Positions 9,132-15,718 of a DNA stretch of 64,000 nucleotides are shown here, piece by piece. The notes below the pieces were generated by a model. That model was not told the DNA's origin and made no database searches. It was given only the letters and a program-made list of their open reading frames with translations. The DNA lies in contig NZ_QKLU01000003.1 in NCBI RefSeq assembly GCF_003208655.1, positions 62,001 to 126,000 on the forward strand, written 5' to 3'. The first letter of the stretch is position 1, and every line of letters starts with the position of its first letter. This stretch comes from Pedobacter nutrimenti (GTDB lineage: Bacteria > Bacteroidota > Bacteroidia > Sphingobacteriales > Sphingobacteriaceae). The position numbers and the translations under genes are program-made.

Positions 9132-9163
9132 GGTGTATCCTGATTATAAGATTTGGATACACC
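9132..9163 (+). terminator. Rho-independent terminator
   Basis: GGTGTATCC (9132-9140) and GGATACACC (9155-9163) form a perfect 9-bp stem with a 14-base loop, followed by TGCTTTT. It sits between the small lipoprotein and HupE genes and would end the czc operon transcript. Confidence 0.65.
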
Positions 9164-9172
9164 TGCTTTTAA

Positions 9173-9871
9173 ATGGAAAATATGAATTTTAAAAAAATAA
9201 TTTCGTTTGCCGTACTACTTATCCTGGGCGGTATGAGCAATCACCTTTTTGCGCATGGGGTGGATGGTGATACACAGACCTTCTTAACAGGTAATGAAGG
9301 TGTGGCTTTCGGCCCCTTTCTTTACATTGGAGCTAAGCACATGCTTACAGGATATGACCACCTGCTTTTTCTTGTTGGGGTGATTTTCTTTTTATATAAG
9401 CCTAAAGAAGTACTGCTTTACGTCAGCTTCTTTACCATAGGCCATAGCATCACTTTGTTGCTGGGGGTGATGTGCAATATTGCCATTAATGCTTATCTGA
9501 TAGACGCAATTATCGCACTTTCTATTGTGTATAAAGGATTTGACAATCTCGGAGGTTTTCAGCGTTTCTTCGGTAAACAACCCAATACCAAAGCCGCAGT
9601 ACTGATATTTGGTTTATTTCATGGTTTTGGTTTAGCCAGTAAATTGCAGGATTTCAATTTCGGTAGGGAAGGTTTATTTACCAATTTATTAGGCTTCAAT
9701 ATCGGTGTGGAAATAGGCCAGTTTATCGCACTTGCTCTGGTTCTTGCATTGATCACCATATGGCGCAGATATCCAAGCTTTATGAAGTTCTCTACTTTTA
9801 CAAATACCATGCTCATGGCAGCAGGATTTCTCCTATTAGGTTTCCAGTTAACAGGTTATTTCACATCTTAA
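9173..9871 (+). CDS. HupE/UreJ family membrane protein
   Basis: 232 aa (or 229 if the ATG at 9182 is used). A signal-like N-terminus is followed by the family hallmark HMLTGYDHLLFLVGVIFF around residues 61-78, GHSITLL, and HGFGLASKL, with six or so membrane helices. HupE/UreJ proteins are linked to Ni, Co or other metal handling; conserved His and Asp residues in the membrane are thought to bind metal. It is followed 11 bp later by a membrane-anchor protein that often accompanies it in resistance islands, so the two probably form an operon. Confidence 0.85.
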   Translation: MENMNFKKIISFAVLLILGGMSNHLFAHGVDGDTQTFLTGNEGVAFGPFLYIGAKHMLTGYDHLLFLVGVIFFLYKPKEVLLYVSFFTIGHSITLLLGVMCNIAINAYLIDAIIALSIVYKGFDNLGGFQRFFGKQPNTKAAVLIFGLFHGFGLASKLQDFNFGREGLFTNLLGFNIGVEIGQFIALALVLALITIWRRYPSFMKFSTFTNTMLMAAGFLLLGFQLTGYFTS

Positions 9872-9882
9872 TAAAACATACA

Positions 9883-10509
9883 ATGGCAGAAATGAGTCAT
9901 CAAATCTTAGAAAAAAGTAAAATTATAAAAGCAGTATTGATTGCATTAGTAGCCGCCGCTATCTTATTGGTTACAGCAATCTTACCTGCTGAATACGGTA
10001 TTGACCCATTAGGAACAGGGAAGGCTTTTGGTTTTGGAAAACTATATGTTCCAAATAATGGTATGGGTGAAGAGTCTCAAATGATGGTCAAAAAAAACAA
10101 CCCTGTTATCAAATTGGAAAAGGCAGGTTCAGGTCCAGATGTAAAAAGACCAACAGAGGCTGATTTACCCGCTCCGATGCAACAATATGCACATAGAGAA
10201 GATAGCATTGAAGTAATTGTTCCGGCGGGTAAAGGAATAGAATATAAAATTCACATGCTTAAACACGGACAGATGAAGTACGAATGGGTGACTAATAGTG
10301 GTGATCTTTATTTCGATTTTCATGGAGAACCGAAAGAATTGAAGCCAAGTAAAAACACTTATTTTGATAGTTATACCATTGCTTACTCAAACAATATGGT
10401 GGGTACTTTTCTGTCCCCGTTTGAAGGAAAACATGGTTGGTATTTCAGGAATAGTGGTGACAAGGAAATTAAGGTCACTTTAAGAATGAAAGGTGAGTAT
10501 GCACTTTAA
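9883..10509 (+). CDS. Transmembrane anchor protein (partner of HupE/UreJ)
   Basis: 208 aa from the ATG at 9883; an upstream in-frame ATG at 9760 lies inside the HupE gene and is unlikely. A short cytoplasmic N-terminus, one transmembrane helix (about 17-37, KAVLIALVAAAILLVTAILP), then a periplasmic beta-rich domain with the motif PAGKGIEYKIHMLKHG, and SPFEGKHGWYFRNSG near the end. This matches the transmembrane anchor family commonly next to HupE/UreJ genes in Proteobacteria and Bacteroidota. Biochemical function unknown. It ends before a strong hairpin at 10527. Confidence 0.75.
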   Translation: MAEMSHQILEKSKIIKAVLIALVAAAILLVTAILPAEYGIDPLGTGKAFGFGKLYVPNNGMGEESQMMVKKNNPVIKLEKAGSGPDVKRPTEADLPAPMQQYAHREDSIEVIVPAGKGIEYKIHMLKHGQMKYEWVTNSGDLYFDFHGEPKELKPSKNTYFDSYTIAYSNNMVGTFLSPFEGKHGWYFRNSGDKEIKVTLRMKGEYAL

Positions 10510-10526
10510 CATCCTATAAAAGCTAT

Positions 10527-10562
10527 AATTAAGGGTTTACTGATATTCGTAGACCCTTAATT
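10527..10562 (+). terminator. Terminator-like hairpin
   Basis: AATTAAGGGT (10527-10536) pairs perfectly with ACCCTTAATT (10553-10562), extended inward by TTAC/GTAG with one G-T pair, giving about 14 bp. It lies 18 bp after the anchor protein stop. The stretch from 10563 to 10755 is AT-rich and holds no gene I can see. Confidence 0.55.
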
Positions 10563-10755
10563 GCTCTACTGGGAAATAACCATCTTACTATTGACTATTA
10601 ATTTATTATCTTGCTATCAAAAGGTTCTGTTAAACTATTTTAAACAATAGCTGTATTGAACTGTTCTACAATTAATGATGCATGCCAGAATTATATAAAA
10701 TTATAACAAAATAATATAAATCCAGGTGGTGAAATATCACGTAATTTTGATATTG

Positions 10756-11223
10756 ATGAAAGGAAAACTATCCGTACCATTAAAAGCAGTGTTTTTACTG
10801 GTTGTGTTTTTATTAAACACAGTGGTTGGTTTTGCCTGCGCTGTTACGATGCAGCATAGTACTCCTCAAGAGGAGCAACATGCTATAGAATCACATAAAC
10901 ATACAGGTCATGATCATGCTAATCATGACCATTCTAAATCAGCGGACGCTCATCATGATTTAACAGATAATCATACCACTAAAAAAGATAAAGATGAATG
11001 CTGTAAGGATGAAGTCACAAAACTGTTAAAGGAAGACAAAGTATCGCCTTCTAAAATAGCATTCAGCATACAGCCAACGACTTTTTTCACTTTACTTCCC
11101 ACTTATTGTCAGTTAGATGCTTTGGCATTCTCTGTATATCAACCCAATACTAAATATTTCGTAAGAAGCTATCATCCACCCATACGGGATATACGGATAA
11201 GCATTCAAAGTTTTCAGATTTGA
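10756..11223 (+). CDS. HYC-like small Cys/His-rich secreted protein
   Basis: 155 aa from the ATG at 10756 (MKGKLSVP); an upstream GTG adds only 10 unlikely residues. Signal peptide with FLLNTVVGFAC, a His-rich segment (HKHTGHDHANHDHSK) around residues 45-65, a CCKDE motif, and a C-terminal YHPPIRDIRISIQSFQI block. Paralogues with the same plan are at 35161 and 52684. The CC and PP motifs resemble the Bacteroidota HYC_CC_PP family, but this N-terminal half is different. Likely an envelope metal (copper) binder. It heads a cassette with two DUF3347 genes. Confidence 0.7.
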   Translation: MKGKLSVPLKAVFLLVVFLLNTVVGFACAVTMQHSTPQEEQHAIESHKHTGHDHANHDHSKSADAHHDLTDNHTTKKDKDECCKDEVTKLLKEDKVSPSKIAFSIQPTTFFTLLPTYCQLDALAFSVYQPNTKYFVRSYHPPIRDIRISIQSFQI

Positions 11224-11229
11224 TTAAAG

Positions 11230-11297
11230 TGATTTCATAGTTTTTGCATGGAGGAGTAACTCCTATGCCTATAATTTTCTATAAATCATTGAAATCA
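11230..11297 (+). ncRNA. Structured intergenic RNA element, copy A
   Basis: TGATTTCA (11230-11237) pairs perfectly with TGAAATCA (11290-11297), closing off a region with an inner hairpin (GCAT-AGGAG-TAA-CTCCT-ATGC, 11246-11268). It starts 7 bases after the HYC-like stop and ends 7 bases before the next ATG. Similar two-level folds with different sequences follow the paralogues at 35572 and 53132. Could be an attenuator, a processing site or a terminator. Confidence 0.45.
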
Positions 11298-11304
11298 AAT
11301 CATC

Positions 11305-11784
11305 ATGAAAAGAATATTTCTTTTAGTTGCATTTTTAGCAACATCCCTTGTATATAATAGCTATGCGCAAGACCACTCTGATCACACTCAATCTGGCGAC
11401 CTGCTAAATCTTTACTATAAAACCAAGGACGCACTTGTAGCAGGAAATGCTAATCTTGTGGCCTCAAAATCAGCAGAATTGGTTAAGGTATTAAATAGTA
11501 CTGAAGATAAAACTGTCAGTAAGACAATGAAAGTTTCTTTGTTGGAACATGCGGGTATGATTGCTGAAAGCAAGGACCTGAAAAGTCAACGTGAACATTT
11601 TGCAGGTCTTTCTAATGGAATGATTGCACTCGCTAAATCTACGAAGTTATCCGCCGAACCTATTTACCAGCAATATTGCCCAATGAAAAAGGCCAACTGG
11701 CTAAGCAGTGAGAAAGCAATTAAAAATCCGTATTACGGCAACTCCATGCTGACATGTGGCAAAATAGTAGAAACCATTAAGTAA
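11305..11784 (+). CDS. DUF3347 domain protein
   Basis: 159 aa, cleavable signal peptide (VYNSYAQ). The domain covers residues about 30-155: an alpha-helical part starting YYKTKDALVAG and a C-terminal motif with YCPMKKANWLSSEK and NPYYGNSMLTCG. The YCPM and TCG cysteines and methionine are good candidates for copper ligands, as in heavy-metal-binding modules. Family members recur in copper islands of Bacteroidota, either alone or fused to CusB. Three further copies are in this window (11845, 35674, 51962). Likely a periplasmic copper-binding or chaperone protein; function is inference. Confidence 0.85.
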   Translation: MKRIFLLVAFLATSLVYNSYAQDHSDHTQSGDLLNLYYKTKDALVAGNANLVASKSAELVKVLNSTEDKTVSKTMKVSLLEHAGMIAESKDLKSQREHFAGLSNGMIALAKSTKLSAEPIYQQYCPMKKANWLSSEKAIKNPYYGNSMLTCGKIVETIK

Positions 11785-11793
11785 TCTTTTTTT

Positions 11794-11818
11794 AGCCTCA
11801 AGCTTTTTGTTTGGGGCT
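11794..11818 (+). terminator. Hairpin between two DUF3347 genes
   Basis: AGCCTCAA (11794-11801) pairs with TTGGGGCT (11811-11818), eight pairs with one G-T. A T-run (CTTTTTTTT) lies just before and TTACTT after. It may partly terminate or stabilise the mRNA between the two genes. Confidence 0.4.
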
Positions 11819-11844
11819 TTACTTCGTATTTTAATAAAAACATC

Positions 11845-12411
11845 ATGAAAAACATCATATTGAGTATGGCTGCGTCCATCCTTTTTTTAGCTGCCTGTAA
11901 CAATGAAACCAAGAAGAAGGAAACTACTGACAGTATATCAGCAACCACTGTAGACACTGCTTCAAAATCACAACAGAACTCACCGATCCACAACATTATT
12001 CGTGCTTATTTACAGTTAAAGAATGCACTTGCTAAAGATAACGACAAAGATGCGGCATCGTCTGGTAAAGCGTTGGAAGCTGCGTTGGCAGGCTTTGATA
12101 AATCTTCTCTGACCGCAGAGAAGGCTAAACTATATGAGGATATAGCTACCGATGCAAAGGAACATGCAGAGCATATTGGTGCAAATGTCGGCAACATCAA
12201 GCATCAGCGTGAACATTTTGAAACGCTAAGTCAGGATATCTATGATCTGGTTAAGGGATTTGGTGCGGGGCAGAAGCTGTATGTTGACCATTGCCCAATG
12301 TACAATGAGAACAAAGGTGCAAATTGGATTAGTGAGTCCAAAGACATCAGCAATCCTTATCTGGGACAGTCTATGCCGACATGTGGTACTGTTAAAGAGG
12401 AATTACAATAA
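11845..12411 (+). CDS. DUF3347 domain lipoprotein
   Basis: 188 aa. Lipoprotein signal (LAAC, Cys18) and a Ser/Thr/Lys linker, then the DUF3347 domain from about residue 50 (IIRAYLQLKNALAKDND) to the C-terminus with HCPMYNENKGANWISES and NPYLGQSMPTCG. It is the lipid-anchored counterpart of the soluble protein at 11305. Its leader is strikingly like the 70-aa lipoprotein at 8905. The haem-binding protein gene begins 5 bp after its stop, so they are co-transcribed. Probably an envelope copper-binding protein. Confidence 0.85.
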   Translation: MKNIILSMAASILFLAACNNETKKKETTDSISATTVDTASKSQQNSPIHNIIRAYLQLKNALAKDNDKDAASSGKALEAALAGFDKSSLTAEKAKLYEDIATDAKEHAEHIGANVGNIKHQREHFETLSQDIYDLVKGFGAGQKLYVDHCPMYNENKGANWISESKDISNPYLGQSMPTCGTVKEELQ

Positions 12412-12416
12412 TAGCC

Positions 12417-12893
12417 ATGAGCGGCATAAAGAAAATTCTTCTTGGGTTATTGGTAATCCTTATAATGATCCAGTTTATACACCCTGCCCGCAACAAAAGC
12501 GGGCAGGGTATGCCAAATGATATTTCCAAAATGGTTGCCATGCCAGGTGATGTACGGGGAATCTTGAAAAAAGCCTGTTACGACTGCCATAGTAACAATA
12601 CAGATTATCCCTGGTATACCTACATACAGCCCATGCACTGGTTTATGAATTACCATATACAATCTGGTAAGGAAGAATTAAATTTTAATGAATTCGGCGC
12701 CTACACTCCAAGAAGACAGCAGAGTAAATTACGCTCCATAGAGAACAGTTTAAAAGATGGCAGTATGCCCTTGTCTTCTTACACCCTGATCCATAGAAAT
12801 GCGATTTTGAGCGAAGCGGAGAAATCGCTAATTATCAATTGGGTTCAAACCTCAAAGGATAGTTTTAAAAAAGAATCTTTAACTAACCCTTAA
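12417..12893 (+). CDS. Haem-binding domain protein (Haem_bd type)
   Basis: 158 aa. One N-terminal hydrophobic helix (ILLGLLVILIMIQFI) anchors or exports it. The haem c motif CYDCH lies near residue 59, followed by SNNTDYPWYTYIQPMHWF and a terminal helical region (LSEAEKSLIINWV). This is the pattern of the small Haem_bd family of Bacteroidota monohaem cytochromes. It sits directly between the DUF3347 lipoprotein and the multicopper oxidase, suggesting electron transfer linked to copper oxidation. A GC-rich palindrome interrupts the otherwise AT-rich early codons. Confidence 0.85.
   Translation: MSGIKKILLGLLVILIMIQFIHPARNKSGQGMPNDISKMVAMPGDVRGILKKACYDCHSNNTDYPWYTYIQPMHWFMNYHIQSGKEELNFNEFGAYTPRRQQSKLRSIENSLKDGSMPLSSYTLIHRNAILSEAEKSLIINWVQTSKDSFKKESLTNP
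12481..12509 (+). repeat. GC-rich 11-bp perfect hairpin inside the haem-protein gene
   Basis: ACCCTGCCCGC (12481-12491) and GCGGGCAGGGT (12499-12509) flank a 7-base loop. It encodes HPARNKSGQG right after the membrane helix. The stem is far richer in GC than its surroundings and no T-tract follows. Confidence 0.6.
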
Positions 12894-12904
12894 TCACCAA
12901 GGAA

Positions 12905-15700
12905 ATGAAAAACATATTAATGGCCTTTTTATTGATCTTTTATTCTATAGCTTCTGCTCAGGATGCCAAGAGAATGAAAATGCCTAACAACGGAACTGAT
13001 AAACAGGTACAGACTATTTATACCTGTCCTATGCACCCGGAAATACAATCTAATAAGCCTGGAAACTGTCCGAAATGTGGTATGAAGCTCGTGGTTCAAA
13101 AAACAAAAGCTGCTAAACCAAAAGCGTCTGCCCCAGCTAAGAAGCAACAACCTGCAAAGGCATCAGATATGGGTAATATGAAGATGCCAATTCAAAAACA
13201 AGGAAGTAACGAACCATCAAAAGCGGTACCTTATACTTGTCCGATGCACCCCGAAATACATGCTTCAAATCCTGGTAATTGCCCTAAGTGCGGAATGAAA
13301 CTGGTGCCGGAAAAAATTAAGACTACCACACCTAAGCATGACCAAATGGAAATGCCGATGAAAGATACGCCCAAAAAGAATGACAAAGAGGAAGACATGG
13401 GGGGTATGGACATGGGGGATAACAGTACCACATTAGAAAACATTAAAAAGGCAAAGGTAAATTTAGGGCCAATTAAAACGATCGCAAGTAAAGTCCCACC
13501 TCGTACTGTTCGTTATGATCTTTACATTGCTGATACAACCGTTACCTACGGGAAGAAAACAAAACGAGCAATTGCTGTAAATGGACAGATACCGATGCCA
13601 ACACTAACTTTTACACAAGGTGATACGGCATTGATATATGTACATAACAAGCTGAATGAAGAGACATCCCTACACTGGCATGGCCTGTTTTTACCAAACA
13701 AAATGGATGGGGTTCCTTTCCTAACTCAAATGCCCATCAAACCACATTCTACATACATATATAAATTCCCCATCGTTCAGCATGGTACACACTGGTACCA
13801 TAGTCATAGCGAACTCCAGGAACAGATTGGTATGTACGGTGCTTTCATTATGAACAAAAGAAAAGAATGGGACATTCCAACCATTCCGGTTGTGCTAAGT
13901 GAATGGACGGATATGAAACCTGAAGAGGTACACCGAAGCCTGAAAAACGCCAATGATTGGTTTGCAATTAAAAAAGGAACGACCCAAAGTTATGCAGAGG
14001 CAATCAGATCCGGTCATTTCAAAACCAAAGTAACCAATGAATGGAAACGTATGAATGCCATGGATGTTAGTGATGTGTACTATGATCGATTTCTGATTAA
14101 TGGCAAGAACCAGGATCTGCATACTCAGTTTAAGGCTGGTGATAAAGTAAGACTTCGTATCGCTAACGGCGGGGCATCTGATTATTTTTGGCTGACTTAC
14201 GCAGGAGGTAAAATAATTGTGGTTGCAACCGATGGAAACGATGTGGAACCCGTAGAAGTTGACAGATTAATTATAGCGGTATCCGAAACTTATGATGTGG
14301 TGGTGACCATTCCGGAAAATAAGAGTTATGAATTTTTGGTAACACCTGAAGATCGCACTAATTCGGCGTCACTTTGGTTGGGCAAAGGGGAAAAAGTTCC
14401 CGCTCAGAAATTGCCTAAACTGAAATATTTTGCAGGGATGAAGATGATGAACGATATGATGGATATGAGCGGTAACATGATCGAAATGGAGGGGATGAAA
14501 ATGCAGAACCAGGTCATGGACATGAACACGGTAATGTATCCCGAAGTAACAGGTGAAGAGAGCCTGAAAAAAGAAAATAAAAAAGCGAAGACGCCAGATA
14601 TGGAAATGCCTAATGATAAAAGTATGGCAGGCATGAATATGATAGCGGAAAGCCCCGACATCATAACATTGAACTATAATATGCTTCGCGATCCAAAGAA
14701 AACAACCTTACCTAAAGGACCATGGAAAGAACTGAAGTTTGATCTTACCGGAAATATGAACCGCTATGTGTGGACTTTAGATAACAAAACGGTTTCTGAA
14801 AGTGATAAAATCCTGATCAAAAAGGGAGAAAACGTAAGGATTATTTTGTTTAACAACAGTATGATGCGTCATCCTATGCACCTGCATGGTCATGATTTTA
14901 GGGTCGTTAACGGACAGGGTGAATATGCACCCATGAAGAACATCATCGATATTATGCCAATGGAAAGGGATACGCTTGAATTTGCAGCTACAGAATCCGG
15001 AGGTGATTGGTTTTTCCATTGTCATATCCTGTACCACATGATGAGTGGGATGGGCAGGGTATTCAGTTATGAGAACTCCCCACCTAATCCAGAAATTCCT
15101 AATCCTAAATTAGCACAGCGAAAACTGTTCAGCGATGATCGGGAATTTCATCCCATGGCGAGAGTTGGAATTGAAAGCAATGGTAGCGATGGTGAAATTA
15201 TGCTGGCTAATACCCGTTATCGTTTCACTACAGAATGGAGGATTGGATTTAAGGCTCACCACGGATACGAAAGCGAAAGTCATTTTGGTAGATACCTCGG
15301 AAGGAACCAATGGCTCTTCCCGTATGTTGGTTGGGATTTCCGCAAACGAACAGTTGACCCAATGGACAAGAATATCTTTGGACAGTCTACTGCACCTGGG
15401 AATAATCTTTTCGGACAAGGCAATACCAAAAACTTTAGGCAGGTATTTCATTTAGGGGTACAGTATACCTTGCCAATGCTGATTGTTGCAGATGCTTCAG
15501 TTGATAACAAAGGAAATGTCAGATTTCAACTAATGAGAGAAGATGTTCCAATTTCCAAAAGACTGCGATTTCAATTTATGGTCAATACAGACAAGGAGTA
15601 TATGGCAGGATTTAGATACATCATTACTAAATATTTTGGCCTTTCTACCCACTATGATAGCGACATGGGCTACGGTGGCGGACTAACATTGAATTATTAA
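12905..15700 (+). CDS. Multicopper oxidase with two heavy-metal-binding domains and a C-terminal CopB-like barrel
   Basis: 931 aa. Signal peptide (IASAQ), two heavy-metal-binding domains (YTCPMHPEIQ..NCPKCGMKL near 39 and again near 109), then a CopA-type multicopper oxidase from about 190. Copper ligands are visible in HWHGLFLPNKMDG, HWYHSH, HPMHLHGHDF and FFHCHILYHMMSGM. A Met-rich loop lies near 510-580. The last 210 residues change character: alternating aromatic beta strands ending STHYDSDMGYGGGLTLNY, like CopB outer-membrane proteins. It would oxidise Cu(I) to Cu(II), possibly held at the outer membrane. The Cu-ATPase gene follows 18 bp on. A second fusion is at 38824. Confidence 0.9.
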   Translation: MKNILMAFLLIFYSIASAQDAKRMKMPNNGTDKQVQTIYTCPMHPEIQSNKPGNCPKCGMKLVVQKTKAAKPKASAPAKKQQPAKASDMGNMKMPIQKQGSNEPSKAVPYTCPMHPEIHASNPGNCPKCGMKLVPEKIKTTTPKHDQMEMPMKDTPKKNDKEEDMGGMDMGDNSTTLENIKKAKVNLGPIKTIASKVPPRTVRYDLYIADTTVTYGKKTKRAIAVNGQIPMPTLTFTQGDTALIYVHNKLNEETSLHWHGLFLPNKMDGVPFLTQMPIKPHSTYIYKFPIVQHGTHWYHSHSELQEQIGMYGAFIMNKRKEWDIPTIPVVLSEWTDMKPEEVHRSLKNANDWFAIKKGTTQSYAEAIRSGHFKTKVTNEWKRMNAMDVSDVYYDRFLINGKNQDLHTQFKAGDKVRLRIANGGASDYFWLTYAGGKIIVVATDGNDVEPVEVDRLIIAVSETYDVVVTIPENKSYEFLVTPEDRTNSASLWLGKGEKVPAQKLPKLKYFAGMKMMNDMMDMSGNMIEMEGMKMQNQVMDMNTVMYPEVTGEESLKKENKKAKTPDMEMPNDKSMAGMNMIAESPDIITLNYNMLRDPKKTTLPKGPWKELKFDLTGNMNRYVWTLDNKTVSESDKILIKKGENVRIILFNNSMMRHPMHLHGHDFRVVNGQGEYAPMKNIIDIMPMERDTLEFAATESGGDWFFHCHILYHMMSGMGRVFSYENSPPNPEIPNPKLAQRKLFSDDREFHPMARVGIESNGSDGEIMLANTRYRFTTEWRIGFKAHHGYESESHFGRYLGRNQWLFPYVGWDFRKRTVDPMDKNIFGQSTAPGNNLFGQGNTKNFRQVFHLGVQYTLPMLIVADASVDNKGNVRFQLMREDVPISKRLRFQFMVNTDKEYMAGFRYIITKYFGLSTHYDSDMGYGGGLTLNY

Positions 15701-15718
15701 CTAATTATTCATCACATC

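Noticed and set aside
9760..9882. N-terminal extension of the transmembrane anchor protein
   Set aside because: It lies inside the HupE gene and adds a non-membrane leader; the ATG at 9883 is correctly spaced after the HupE stop.
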